DNA of 64,000 bases from Eukaryota sp. TZLM1-RC (GCA_040285825.1 JAUPSS010000001.1:1984001-2048000), one strand, 5' to 3'. Counted from the stretch's first letter, positions 37,659 through 48,838 are shown. A program made the numbers and translations. The notes: generated by a model from the letters alone, not told the origin.

Positions 37659-40600
37659 GTCAATGGAGTCAAAGCACCGAACAATGAAGATACAGTAGAT
37701 AAACTGAAAATACTTCATCCTTATGAAGACCCTGTTATGGATCAAAATTTTTACGGCACATACTGGGAAAATTATCCATTGATGCCATCAGAAGTTTTTT
37801 CGGTTATCAAAAAGAGACCTCGTGGTAAGTCTGCCGGACTTTCTGGTATTACTATTGATCATGTAAAAGCCGCGATTATTTCTTCAGAAGATTGCCTTGG
37901 TTTATTGACCAAATTTTTCAACCAAATATTATCTGGTCAACGCAAGTACCCAGAAGAATTAAGAAGTTCTCGTTTGACTGCACTTGTCAAAAATTCAAAA
38001 ATGGATGTTCGTCCTATTGCAGTCTCTGAGAGCTTACATAATATTTTTTTCTGCGTGTTGCTTAAGCAGGTTCAATGAAAAAGCTAAAAGATTTTATTAC
38101 CCTTTCAATATGGTATAAATACTACAGATGGAGTCTCTTCAGCGATTTTTGCTACTGATGTCTTATTTCGTCAAAATGAATCCAATGTTTGCATGTCATT
38201 GGATTTTAGTAATGCTTTCAATTCGCTAAGTCGTCGCAGTATCCATGGTGCTCTATTGCAATATATGCCAGAATTAATACCATATTTTCAATCAACATAT
38301 TGCACATATTCTAATTTACATTTTGGTAACAACATTTTGATTTCATCAAGTGGCGTAAAGCAAGGAGATCCGTTAGGACCTCTTTTGTTTTGTTTGGCCA
38401 TTCATCCTATTCTACTGCAAATTCAAGAGATGTTTCCTTCACTAAAAATGATTGCATATATGGATGATGTTGTGCTTATTGGTGAATTAAATATTGTGAA
38501 AAAAAGCAACTGTATGTTTTAAAGAATTATTTACCAAAATTGGTCTCCGACTTAATTTACTTAAATGTGTTTTGTTATCGAATTCTCCAGTTTCCACAAT
38601 AATTGATGATATTGAAATTCAAGCCAAATTATATTCAATTGATGCTATTCGTCATTTGGGTTCGTTTTTAGGAAATAATGATGAAATTACCAAAAAAATT
38701 GTTTGAAAAGTTGAACTCAATTTCTGACAAAATTGACCGAATGATGAATTTAGATATAAAAAAACACATCAAATTTACCATTATAAGACTGTGTTTTAGT
38801 TCCAATTTTAATCATATATTTCGATCTACAAATCCTCTCGTCACTAGACCTTTGGCTCAAAAAGTTTAATGAGTTACGTGCAAAAGTTCTGTCTCAATTA
38901 CTGGGATGTAAAATGTTTCAAATTCCAGATCATGCTTACCTTAGTCCACAATATGGTGGTTTAGGGTGGACGAAGGCTTCTATTCTTACCTCGTGTGCTT
39001 TTGTTGGTGGATGCAGAAATGCAATCTTTGAGTTCTCCGAAAGATTTGCAGATTGGGAAGATTTATTGATGACAACGCAAAGTTCCACTGTTTTTGCATT
39101 AAATGAAGAAATTTCAAGAATTGATGTAGAAAAATGGGGTCGATGTTTTCCCCAATCATTCAATGGCAATATTCCAGAAAAAATGTTTTAAATTTGAAGT
39201 ACACTCTTCGAACATTACAGAAAAGATTGACTGGAATGTATGAAAAAGATCTTTATAATAATATTTGCAGCTCGGCTGTTTTAAATCAAGATCTTCACTC
39301 ATTGTTATTGGAAAAGGGTGTTTGTGAAAACAAGGTGTCAGATTCTTCACTTTTTGTAACCATTGTACCACGAAGATTTGGATTGTGTGCTACTAATGAA
39401 GCATTTGTAACAAAAATGAGATTATATTTGAACATCCCCATTAACCAATTATTATCAAAAGAAAAATGTATTTGTTCGAATTCACCTCAACTCACTTTGC
39501 GCCATGCTCTAAATTGCTCTAAATTGATAACTTATCGTTCTTCATTACATGATGCTGTTAGAGACACTGTTTTCAATATGGCACAAACTGCAAGGATATC
39601 GTGTATCAAAGAGCCCCTGCTGAAAGAAACACTTTCTCTGAATAATTTTGGTTCTGATGATGGAGGTGATGTATACTGTGATTGGATTGATAATTCTGAA
39701 GCTATTGTTGACTTTGTCTCATGTAATGTTGCAAACGATACTTTGGTTCACAGAAGAAAACTTAATCCTGTGGCTGCTCTGAATTTTAAAGCAAAAGAAA
39801 AACATAGAAAATATGATAAAGAAATTGAAGATGCAAATATCGATAGAAATACACAGCTGGTTTTTATTGCTTTTCCATTTTCGATAAATGGAAGATTATC
39901 AGTTGAAGCAGAAACTTTTTTGGATGACTTCCAAAAAATGGTGAAAGAAAAAACAATGAAAAGATTTGATATTTTTTTATGGCGTTCACGGATTCAATTT
40001 GCCATTGTTAATAGATTACCGCGGTTTTTCAATCGAATTAGAGAAGCTTTAGCTAGACAGCAAGCAAATCAAGATTTTGTAGAGGAAATCTTGGTTTAAT
40101 GATAGTCGTCCCATTAGTTATGATTTAATTTAATCAAGTGTGCAAATTCAATAAATTATATTTTAATCAATAGAAAATTTAAATATTGAGAAACATTTGA
40201 AATTCTTTTTCCTAAAAATCTGTTATTCTGGAAAATTTACTCATATTTTGAGATCTACATCACCATCAATTTCTTTGGAGTTTTGTCGCATTTTTAATGA
40301 GCAAAGAACCAATTTTTTAGCAAAATTATTGGAAATTGATGCATATCAGTTACGAAGCCACATTTTTTGTGGTACAAATTTTGGTGGTGTTGATTTTCAT
40401 AAATCAAGCTACCTTTGTAAAGCTGCCTTTATTGGAGGTGGAAAGAATTTTATTTATGAATTTGTGAATCGTTTTCCTGAAAAAATTCATCTCATTGAAA
40501 ATTGTGGCAGCTGTTATCTTATTTCTTAGCAACAGGAAATTGAAACTCTTTCACCCAATATTTGGGCTAAATGTTTCCCCTCTGATATTGTGGAACTTCC

Positions 40601-41536
40601 TTCAAGAAGCTTGCTCTCCTTACCACTGACTTTTGCAAAATTGCAGAAAAAACCTTGAAAGTTTTAGAAAACTTGGATTATATTGTACGTCTTAGCTTGG
40701 CTAAGGAAACAAATCCCGTTTTTGCAAACTTTTTGATTGATCTTGAAGACAGTTGTTCAAGTTGCCTAATCTCCCAAATACCCAACATTTATGGCCTTCT
40801 ACTCAATGATCACCAATGGACCACTGCAATGAGAATGAGATGTTTTCTATGGCCTTATTCATTACCAAATGATTTAATTTGTCGCTGCAAGAGTGTTGTT
40901 ACGCTTTCCCATATTTTAAACTGTAAGTATTTTATAACTTATCGCTCAATTGTTCATGACTCAGTTCGTGATCAATTATATGCCATGTGCAAAAGTTTCA
41001 ATATAGAGGCATTTATTGAGCCACTAGTTCGTAAGCTGTCTTCAGATCAAACTGATGATTCCTTTGGTAAAAGAAGGGCAGATTTAGTAGCTCCAGGGAT
41101 CGATGGAGTTCTCAATGTTGTAGACGTTGTCTCAGTGGATGTTTGCAAAGATTTTGCTGCTCGTTTAGTGTATTCCGCTGACTCGCCGTTATCTAACGCC
41201 GAAAAAAAGAAGATAAAAAAATATGAAGAACCTTTGGCACAGTTAGGTAGAGTGGAACATGTGAAATATCAGTTTGTGCCGTTTGCAATTTCTCTTTTTG
41301 GCAATATTGGACCTTCAGGCTTGCACTTTTTGGAAAATTTTAAAAAAGTGTTACTGAATAGGTCTGGTAAAACAATGAACTCCACTTTCTGGTTAAATAG
41401 AATTGTTTTTTGCATTTTCAAGTCTATTCCAACAATGATTGCAAAGGCACTTTTAGCTATTGGTGTAGAATATGAACGTAATGCTGTGAGTAGGTTCAGT
41501 AATAGTGACGCTTGTTTGGAGGATATTGAATTCTAG
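35877..41536 (+). pseudogene. LINE-E single ORF: CCHC knuckle, RT (YMDD), finger, PD-(D/E)XK-like nuclease
   Basis: About 1,045 codons in two blocks, 35877-37658 and 40175-41536. Order: knuckle CSKCRKSGHNIATC (CX2CX4HX4C, about residues 58-71); Cys-containing FCDSCVAADQLRC; RT with MPTGKAPGPS, IRPIAIGESFSRI, FQFGIKTIDGASS, NLDFKNAFNSVSR, SSGVKQGDPLGP, AYMDDISVI and FLGCYLG; then the region SHIFCGTNFGG...YLCKAAFIGGGKN; finger CRCKSVVTLSHILNCK plus YRSIVHDSVRDQLY; nuclease-like RRADLVAPGIDG...VVDVVSVDV...KIKKYEEP; C-terminal LPF/VPFAISLFGNIG and LEDIEF. Frame breaks occur near 36240 (T run), 36450 (A runs), 37080, 37310 and 40528 (TAG), several at homopolymers. One ORF with an N-terminal finger, RT and C-terminal nuclease is R2-like. 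Confidence 0.8.
37659..40164 (+). mobile_element. LINE-F copy inserted in LINE-E
   Basis: 5'-truncated element of 2,506 bp bracketed by 'aatcaataga' (37649-37658 and 40165-40174). It starts before the RT (NNEDTVDKLKILHPYEDP) and shows the RT (PRGKSAGLSG, VRPIAVSESLHN, FQYGINTTDGVSS, SLDFSNAFNSLSR, SSGVKQGDPLGPLLFCLAIHP, AYMDDVVLI) broken by frameshifts near 38065, 38520, 38700, 38870 and 39190. The 321-residue tail 39134-40099 is open: finger CICSNSPQLTLRHALNC, YRSSLHDAVRDTVF, then VYCDWIDNSEAIVDFVSC with KEKHRKYDKE, and FPFSINGRLSVEAETFLDDF...FVEEILV. The 3' end is AATTCAATAAATTATATTTT, without a long poly-A. Confidence 0.9.
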
Positions 41537-41580
41537 GTGGTTATTTTTATCTCAATAAATATTCCAGTTTTTTAAAAAAA
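40175..41580 (+). mobile_element. full-length LINE-E, right part
   Basis: Continues the LINE-E reading ELESIE on the left with NLNIEKHLKFFFLKICYSGK on the right, in phase. The tail 40655-41536 (293 residues) is open apart from an upstream TAG at 40528-40530 and a frame change near 40650. The 3' untranslated region ends in CAATAAATATTCCAG followed by T and A runs at 41580. The right target copy 'actttctgg' is at 41581-41589. Confidence 0.9.
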
Positions 41581-41589
41581 ACTTTCTGG

Positions 41590-41774
41590 ATAAATAGAAT
41601 TGTTTTTTGCATTTTCAAGTCTATTCCAACAATGATTTCAAATGCACTTTTAGCTATTGGTGTAGAATATGAACGTAATGCTGTGAGTAGGTTCAGTAAT
41701 GATGACGCTTGTTTGGAGGATATTGAGTTCTAGATGGGTTTTTTATCTCAATAAATATTCCAGTTTTAAAAAAA
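41590..41774 (+). mobile_element. outer LINE-E copy, right part
   Basis: Encodes NRIVFCIFKSIPTMISNALLAIGVEYERNAVSRFSN and ends LEDIEF, then the same 3' untranslated region (CTCAATAAATATTCCAG plus A run). It completes the copy at 35347-35792. Confidence 0.88.
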
Positions 41775-41845
41775 ATTAATTGGGCGATTTATTTCTGATC
41801 GCCCCAATCAGCCAATTTTTTTGGTGTCCAAAATTTTAGGAAACA

Positions 41846-42174
41846 CGGTACTGCTCTTCCTACAGTTTTGGGTGCCCCAAATTTTAGGAACACGTACCTT
41901 TCCTTCATTTAAAACAAAACAATCATTGACAAAGCATCTTATACACAACATCTTATAATTATTTGAATAAATTGCAAGTATCCGAAGTTTATGTAGTTGT
42001 AAATACAGTATCCCATGTTATGATCACAATGTTTCACTTAATTCATGAATTTGTGGAGGAAATCTTGGTTCACTAACTTGAGTCCCTTTCTATCTGGTTA
42101 TATTTTTTAAAGCTTGAAGTTCAAAGACTAACTTTATATATTTAACTTCCATATAAAAAATTTGAACCTACTCA
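41846..42174. other. intergenic, with a possible LINE-F tail relic
   Basis: Contains a second copy of the MITE terminal motif (ggtgccccaaattttaggaac, about 41870-41890). At 42045-42110 a short stretch similar to the LINE-F end (FVEEILVH, then tail) occurs. No host gene is seen. Confidence 0.45.
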
Positions 42175-42185
42175 AAAACTTCATT

Positions 42186-42983
42186 GTACCACGAAGATTT
42201 GGATTGTGTGCTACTAATGAAGCATTTGTAACAAAAATGAGATTATATTTGAACATCCCCATTAACCAATTATTATCAAAAGAAAAATGTATTTGTTCGA
42301 ATTCACCTCAACTCACTTTGCGCCATGCTCTAAATTGCTCTAAATTGATAACTTATCGTTCTTCATTACATGATGCTGTTAGAGACACTGTTTTCAATAT
42401 GGCACAAACTGCAAGGATATCGTGTATCAAAGAGCCCCTGCTGAAGGAAACACTTTCTCTGAATAATTTTGGTTCTGATGATAGAGGTGATGTATACTGT
42501 GATTGGATTGATAATTCTGAAGCTATTGTTGACTTTGTCTCATGTAATGTTGCAAACGATACTTTGGTTCACAGAAGAAAATTTAATCCTGTGGCTGCTC
42601 TGGATTTTAAAGCAAAAGAAAAACATAGAAAATATGATAAAGAAATTGAAGATGCAAATGTCGATAGAAATACACAGCTGGTTTTTATTGATTTCCCATT
42701 TTCAATAAATGGAAGATTATCAGTTGAAGCAGAAACTTTTTTTGGATGACTTCCAAAAAATGGTGAAAGAAAAAACAATGAAAAGATTTGATATTTTTTT
42801 ATGGCGTTCACGGATTCAATTTGCCATTATTAATAGATTACCGCGGTTTTTCAATCGAATTAGAGAAGCTTTAGCTAGACAGCAAGCAAATCAAGATTTT
42901 GTAGAGGAAATCTTGGTTTAATGATAGTCGTCCCATTAGTTATGATTTAATTTAATCAAGTGTGCAAATTCAATAAATATGAT
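42186..42983 (+). mobile_element. LINE-F copy, 5'-truncated
   Basis: Nearly identical to 39365-40155. The open frame runs from the truncation point to 42749 (IVPRRFGLCATNEAF... EAETFFG); one extra T in the run near 42740 then shifts it, and 42709-42921 completes the C-terminus. The 11-bp target duplication 'aaaacttcatt' lies at 42175-42185 and 42984-42994. Confidence 0.9.
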
Positions 42984-42998
42984 AAAACTTCATTTAAT

Positions 42999-44902
42999 TT
43001 TTTTTACAAAATTTTAATTTTATTCAAAACCTATAAATCAACATCTAAAAAATCCATCTCTCCCAGAACAAAAACACTAGATGCAACTCTCTCATAGTGA
43101 GATCCAAGAGAAAGCAAAGCATCAGAAACCATCTTCAACATCCCCTTAAAAATAGAAAACACAATTCTATTTTGCCAAAACAATCTGTTGAAATTTCTCC
43201 CAGTTCTTCTCTTTACAATCATTTCAAAATCATCCAAAAAACGTAAAGCAGTTGGTGAAAGTGAACCAAAAAGGGAAACTACAAATGGATACAAATTGTA
43301 TTTTGCATGCTGTAGACTGGCCAATTTGGACAAAGGTTCGTTGTATTTTTTGAATTTAAAATTTTCAGCATTTGAAAGGGGATTATGAATTTCAGAATTA
43401 ACTAGCCTTTCATTTGAGGCATTACAAGGATCAACAGACATTACATCCAATAAAATGAAACTTCCATCTAATCCAGGTAATATAACATCACCTCTATTAT
43501 TCTTATGAAAGTCATCTTCAGCATCAAACAGGTTTGACAACAGAGGTTCCAAGAAGGATTCAATTCTATGAGATTTACACATACAATATAACTGGTCTCT
43601 TACAGCATCATGAACTTTGCTTCTAAAAGTAATAAAATGTTTACAATTTAACAAATGAGTAGTTGTAAATTCTCGAGAACATTTACAAATTAAATTATGA
43701 GGGAAATTATCAGGCCAGATAAAGGAACGAAATCTCATATTCAGAGTCCAAGCAGAATCAGTTAAGAGAGTACCATAAACTTGGGGAATTGTTGTTACTA
43801 AGGCAAGAAGAAGAAGAAGTACTGTCACACATATCTTGTAAAAGATTAGCAAAAGCGGGATTCTTTATCTTGGCCAAGCCAAGTCTAACATCAAAATCCA
43901 ATCTTTCAAAAATCTTTGACAATTTTTGTTGAAGCTTTTTACAGCAAAACTGTAAATTAAAAAGAGATCGGTTTGGAATTTCTTGAATTGATTGAGGAAA
44001 ACATTTGGTCCAAATTTGTGGCGGCAATTTTTCAAGTTCACAAGATAACTCATACAAATAAGGACTGCAATTGGGAACTAACAGATGAGAATCATCAGGA
44101 AATCTACGAGAAAATTTATAAATACAATTTTTGCCACCACCCAAGAATGCTGATTGACACAAAATTGAAGATTTAGTAAATCCAATACCACCCAAATTTG
44201 CTGAAGAAAATAAGTGACTTTTCAACATTCTTGGTTGTACATCCAATAAATCAGCAAAAAATTCTGTTCTCAATGAATTAAAAGAACGACAAAAATCTAA
44301 TGCTATGGAAGGAGCACAAGATCTCAAAATATAGGTTATTCTCCCAGTGGAGCAAATGTTAAGCATGAAAAATTTAATATGCTTTTCTATATCTCAAGAA
44401 GAAATTGAATCAAGTTCAATTTTCATTTTTTCCAAAATAACTTGCAATTCATTCTGAATTTGAGGCACGTTTCCTAACTAACAACCAAGGAACTTAAAAG
44501 CATCACTACTATAATTAGTAAAAGGGACAATAGAATCGTTTATCACAAGATCTTGAGCAGAAGAGCCAATCAGCAGGCATTTGCTCGCATTAAGATAAAG
44601 CCCAATATTTCCATATGAATCAACAATTTCTTGAGCAACCAATTCTAGTAAATCAAATGAACCAATCAAGGATATATCATCCATATAAGCAACTATTTTT
44701 ATAGAAGGGTATTTTTGCTTAATGATATTTAAAGTTTTGTGAATAGCTAAACAAAACAATAATGGGCCTAAAGGATCACCTTGCGTCACACCAGAAGATG
44801 ATTTAAGACCAAATGAATTATAAATTAAATCTGATTCTTTCCCATAAAAATGATAGAAAAATCTCGATAGCTCAGGAAAATCAGATTTAATTACTTCAAA
44901 AA
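42999..44902 (-). mobile_element. LINE-A copy, includes part of the RT
   Basis: Longest LINE-A in the window. The RT part is open in 44478-44789 and further upstream: SSGVTQGDPLGPLLFCLAIH, AYMDDISLIG, IGLYLNASKCLLIG, FLGC. After stops near 44480 and 44396 the frame 43758-44366 continues, then 43031-43852 (finger CKCSREFTTTHLLNCK; nuclease-like GDVILPGLDGSFILLDVMSVDP; end FLDVDL). A small GAA-type expansion near 43805-43820 shifts the frame. Target duplication 'ttcatttaat' at 42989-42998 and 44903-44912. Confidence 0.9.
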
Positions 44903-44912
44903 TTCATTTAAT

Positions 44913-45993
44913 CGAAGTAGAAATTTTGATTGTTTCAACACCCCAAAAGGCCCGCTCTAAAAACAGTTTCTACAAAAAGATTTATTGCAATCTATGAAAT
45001 AGTGCACTGAATTTCTCAATCATAACCACCCAATCCCAATGCCCCATTTCTTTCAATTTTTGTTCACAAGGACTCTATTAGAACAATTTATTCTTCCATG
45101 CACAATGAATGACATATTGAATTGATGCCATACTTACTAACAATATAAAGTTCACCCTTCAATGGCTATAACAATGACTACAATGGAAGTCCCATCAAAC
45201 TTACCTCAAATACTTCAAACTATGAGTACGACACGTTATTTTTACATTATCTTGAATAAAAATGTTTTTTGATACATTGAGTTCAATTTTGTCCACAAAT
45301 GAAAAAATACGAAAATAAAAACAATTTGTTTTGTATTGTAATAAAAGTAAAATTGGTTACTGCAATTTTCTAAAAACATTGACTTGTTTCCAACAACTGA
45401 TTAGATACAAGTGAGAACGGTTTCACAAGACCAAAAATTAGAATAGATGAGGAAACACAGGTCAACAACCACATCAGAATTCATTTTAAAAAGGAGTTGG
45501 TTTTGATTATTTGACACAAGCAGTTCTCGCTTTGTGACAATACGAAGCTTTCTGAAAGATCCCGTGTTGCATTAACAATAAGAAGACAGATGTTACCCCG
45601 TCATTTGTTTATCGTTTGTTGATTTTTTGGTTTTGTTTATATACGATTAAGTTACAGGGTGGGATTCAGTTTCTATTTGAGGTTTGTCAAAAAAGATTCC
45701 AAACAATGGAAAGCACTACAATAAGATTCTCGATTTCGTCCGTGGAGGTGATGTCCGTGGAGGTGATGTTTGTTACAAATTTTGTAGCAATAACTTAAGA
45801 AGAACTTTACTCATTATTGTGCTGTAATGGTGTGTCAATGGATCTGGTTCTCTTTAAATTTACACAGATAAATTTCGTTTTAATTTCGTTTAGATTTGGG
45901 TGTGGGAAAAACACAACTGCCACGTCATCATTTGTTATCATTTCAAGCAAAATATCCTGTCCTTAGGCTAGTACCGATCCAGATCGATCATGA
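44913..45993. other. intergenic, no gene seen
   Basis: About 1 kb without a supported gene. A 60-codon frame at 45616-45798 has a repeated 'SVEVM' but no other support. A short duplication (gtccgtggaggtgatgt, near 45738-45770) is visible. No RNA gene or LINE match was found. Confidence 0.45.
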
Positions 45994-46617
45994 ATGGTTG
46001 ATATACCGCTTTTTCAAACAGCACGAAGATGTTCAAAAGGTTTGGTGATCATTTTCAAGTACAATACCCAATCGGAATCACCGTTATGCTCTTCTCACCT
46101 TTTTGGTCTTGATCCTCACTACATTGTAGAAGAAGTCATGGCTGATACCATTTTGGGTACAACTATTTCATCACATTACAATATTCCTTCTACTAACGCT
46201 ATTTTAGTTTTTGATCCCTTCACTGGTGCTCTTCTTCAATATTTTTCATTTGAAAATGATTGGAAAGATATCCATCATTATTTAATGAGTCATATACATC
46301 TCTTTCCTGGAGATACTGTGTCGTCTTCACCTTCACGTAAACGAAGGTCTTCTCAACCAACTGTCCCTACCAAAAAATCTCCACAAGAGGCACCTGCTCC
46401 TTGTTTTGAGATCATTGTTCGACAGCTGGATTCAACCGGTTCTCCATGCCGTTTATTATTCCCTTTCAACACCAAGATTAGTGATGTTATGAATGTTTTG
46501 GCACTTAAGGAAGGTCAATCGCTGGCATTTCTCAACAATCCTACACCTTTAGACCCTTCTGTTTCTCTTCTCAGTCTTGGAATGGGGTTTAGGTTTGTTT
46601 TAGTTGTTGTTGATTAG
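45994..46617 (+). CDS. UBX-like domain protein (possible UAS plus UBX)
   Basis: 207 residues. The first half (GLVIIFKYNTQSE ... SSHYNIPSTNAILVFDPFTGALLQYF) resembles the thioredoxin-like UAS domain of UBX proteins, with its 'P...i.DP.TG' motif. A basic linker (SPSRKRRSSQ) follows. The C-terminal part (FEIIVRQLDSTGSPCRLLFPFNTKISDVMNVLALKEGQSLAFLNN, then SVSLLSLGMGFRFVLVVVD) has the pattern of a ubiquitin-like UBX fold. Such proteins recruit p97/Cdc48 to substrates. The domain recognition is by pattern only and the N-terminus could be incomplete. Confidence 0.45.
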   Translation: MVDIPLFQTARRCSKGLVIIFKYNTQSESPLCSSHLFGLDPHYIVEEVMADTILGTTISSHYNIPSTNAILVFDPFTGALLQYFSFENDWKDIHHYLMSHIHLFPGDTVSSSPSRKRRSSQPTVPTKKSPQEAPAPCFEIIVRQLDSTGSPCRLLFPFNTKISDVMNVLALKEGQSLAFLNNPTPLDPSVSLLSLGMGFRFVLVVVD

Positions 46618-47200
46618 TTTGGTCCCTTTTTGGACGGGTCAAACCTTTCGTGTTTTGTCTATTTTATTGAAATTGATTAAATTCAATTCAAATTCATAAT
46701 AACAAAAAGTGAATTGTTACACTTCAACTTAATAATCTCAATGTCACTGATATGTATCAATTTTATCTAATAAAGACGAAAACCTAATTGTATTTTTCTA
46801 TTTCACTTGTTGTCTTGTTGTGTCATATTGAAATAAAGGATGGATTAAATAAAAGTCGATTCATTTTAAGAATTTGATCAAAATATTTAAAAATTGGATT
46901 CACAACAAATTAATTTCTTTTGAATTCAGTCCACATACCTGGTTCACATTGGTCGCTTGAAATATGGTTGAGGTGAAGAAAATCAATTGGTTAGGCATTT
47001 TATGATGCAATGTCAATATAACAAACTCATTGTTATCAGTCGTTCGCTGGTTGGTATCAATAATAGTTCAGACAAGTAATGAAAGCAAAATAAAAGACGC
47101 CAACAACATTTAAATCGAAGAAAAAACTGTAGAAAAGTATAATAAATAAATAAAAAGCAAACTAATTTAAATATTCAAAAAAACTAAAAATAGAAAGCAT
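46618..47200. other. intergenic, no gene seen
   Basis: Convergent 3' regions of the UBX-like gene and NOP58. AT-rich, no ORF, no LINE match. Confidence 0.5.
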
Positions 47201-48838
47201 CTATGCACTAACCTTTGATGGAACTTCACCCTCATCGGCACCCTTTCTCCTCTTCTTTTTTTCCTTCTTTTCCTTTTTCTTTTTCTTTTCTACTGGCTCG
47301 ACAACACCATGCTCTTCGATTACACTTTCTATCTCCTCAATCAAAACCTTATCTTTTTTCTTTTTCTTATCTTTTTTCTCTTTCTTATTCTTTTTCTCTT
47401 GACTTTCAGCTGATTCGACTGCTTCCACTGCATCTCCTTCCATTGGTGTATCCTCCACTTTTTCCTTTTTCTTTTCCTTCTTCTTTTCCTTCTTCTTCTT
47501 ATCTTTTTTCACACTCTTATCAAGGAGCACATCTGAAGCTACATTATATACAGGCTTGGCTTCCTCTACTTCAACTTTCTTAATAACAGCAGGTTTATTT
47601 GTCCTTCTCTTCGCTGCATTATTACCTGTATCGTCCAAATCTGCCAATCTTTCCATTAGCCTTTCATACCCCTTCACTGCCACTGTGGCTTCCGTATCCT
47701 CACTCAACGCATCTACACGTGCAGCAAGAGCAGTCTTGGCAGCAAGAGAACGTGAGATTCTACCTTTATCTTTAGAAGTGGCTTGCCCTACAATAGAAGC
47801 GTGGAAGATTAATCCATATTTAGGAGTATCTGCTTTGCTTCGAAGTGCTCTAAATAACGCTTTTTCTGCACCTATAATTTGAACAGTAGAAGCAGGATGC
47901 TTAGCCAAAGACATTAGGGATCCAGCATGTGCGATAAGTCTCGCACCCACGAGTTCACCTACCATCATGGTAAGATTGGGTGCGACAGCGGCCATACGTT
48001 GACGTAGATAATCATAGAGCTGGGTTCTGTAGAGCGTAAGTTCTTTCACCTGTGTGCACAGAGACTTGATACGAACCATGTCGGTTTCAGAAACTTCCAC
48101 ACCCATGGAGACTGCGGCGGCACTGAGAATACCCTCGGAAATAGCAGGTTCCAAGAAAGAAAGATCAGTGGAGGCAATGTTAGAACGGTGTCCAACAGCA
48201 GAGACAATGTTGATATAAGTGGAGTTATCAGTAACAAGTCTACCAAGTTCGGGGAAATGCCATCCGTACCATTCACGGAGTCGCATGACGTAGATGTTGA
48301 GTTCTTTATCAATGTCGTCCAGAAGAGCAATTGCTTGGATGATCATGGTATCAACTTTATCGGGGGAGAACTTTAGTCGGAATCGGGAAAGGGAGTGCGA
48401 GAGACCGAGGGACATCTTTCGGATGTTGTCCTTGCCAATTTCTTCGAAGAGGACGTCGAGCTGAGAGCGGATCCCTCTGAGGAGTTCCATGACAGTGGCA
48501 TCATAAACACATGGGATGTTGAGAGTTTCCTTGATGACACCACCAAGCTTGGGATCTGCCACAATGAGGTCGTCTGGTAGGTTCTTCTTGACGATTTTTT
48601 TCTTAAGGAACTTGCGCAAAGATTCAGGAAGAGTCGACTCGGAGATAGCGGTTGCTGCTTCAAGTGCTTCGCTGATGTTGTCAAACTTTGAAAAGGCATG
48701 GAGGTCTACGGCTTTGTGAGTTTTGGAGGGGCTTGAGAAATGGTGTTGGATATCTGATGAATCAGCAGAAACAAGGCCCTCATCTTTGAGTCGAAAGAGA
48801 CCAAATCCCGCTGAAGTTTCGAGAAGGACAAGTACCAT
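47201..48838 (-). CDS. NOP58: NOP58, box C/D snoRNP core protein
   Basis: About 545 residues from the Met of MVLVLLETSAGFGLF (48838), the usual NOP58 start; the open frame itself extends to 48910. Core protein of box C/D snoRNPs, which guide rRNA 2'-O-methylation with fibrillarin in the nucleolus. The NOSIC/Nop domain is very clear: MELLRGIRSQLDVL, MSLGLSHSLSRFRLKFSPDKVDTMIIQA, REWYGWHFPELGRL, VAPNLTMMVGELVGARLIAHAGSLMSLAKHPASTVQIIGAEKALFRAL and TPKYGLIFHASIVGQA. The FSPDKVDTMI and MGVEVSETD stretches favour NOP58 over NOP56. The C-terminus is a Lys/Glu-rich tail (KKEKKKEKKKEK) as in other NOP58 proteins. Confidence 0.93.
   Translation of the reverse strand: MVLVLLETSAGFGLFRLKDEGLVSADSSDIQHHFSSPSKTHKAVDLHAFSKFDNISEALEAATAISESTLPESLRKFLKKKIVKKNLPDDLIVADPKLGGVIKETLNIPCVYDATVMELLRGIRSQLDVLFEEIGKDNIRKMSLGLSHSLSRFRLKFSPDKVDTMIIQAIALLDDIDKELNIYVMRLREWYGWHFPELGRLVTDNSTYINIVSAVGHRSNIASTDLSFLEPAISEGILSAAAVSMGVEVSETDMVRIKSLCTQVKELTLYRTQLYDYLRQRMAAVAPNLTMMVGELVGARLIAHAGSLMSLAKHPASTVQIIGAEKALFRALRSKADTPKYGLIFHASIVGQATSKDKGRISRSLAAKTALAARVDALSEDTEATVAVKGYERLMERLADLDDTGNNAAKRRTNKPAVIKKVEVEEAKPVYNVASDVLLDKSVKKDKKKKEKKKEKKKEKVEDTPMEGDAVEAVESAESQEKKNKKEKKDKKKKKDKVLIEEIESVIEEHGVVEPVEKKKKKEKKEKKKRRKGADEGEVPSKVSA

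Larger units (their letters stand above)
35108..41845. mobile_element. MITE-like hairpin repeat, split by a LINE stack
   Basis: Left end (35108-35139) contains CTAAAATTTTGGATGCC followed by a run of A and TTGG. The right end (about 41813-41845), read on the reverse strand, gives CCTAAAATTTTGGACACC followed by a run of A and TTGG: an inverted repeat of about 30 bp. Inside, TTGGGCGAT...ATCGCCCAA hairpins occur at 35149-35175 and, imperfectly, at 41780-41806, plus a 66-bp tandem unit. Without the inserted LINEs (35347-41774 and one target copy) the element is about 300 bp. The ends resemble Tc1/mariner-type repeats, but no transposase is present and the class is an inference. Confidence 0.55.

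Noticed and set aside
45616-45798. 60-codon ORF as a gene
   Set aside because: Short, no homology pattern, contains a small internal duplication; likely chance.
47215-47583. 122-codon forward frame rich in Ser/Phe/Pro
   Set aside because: Antisense of the Lys/Glu-rich tail of NOP58.
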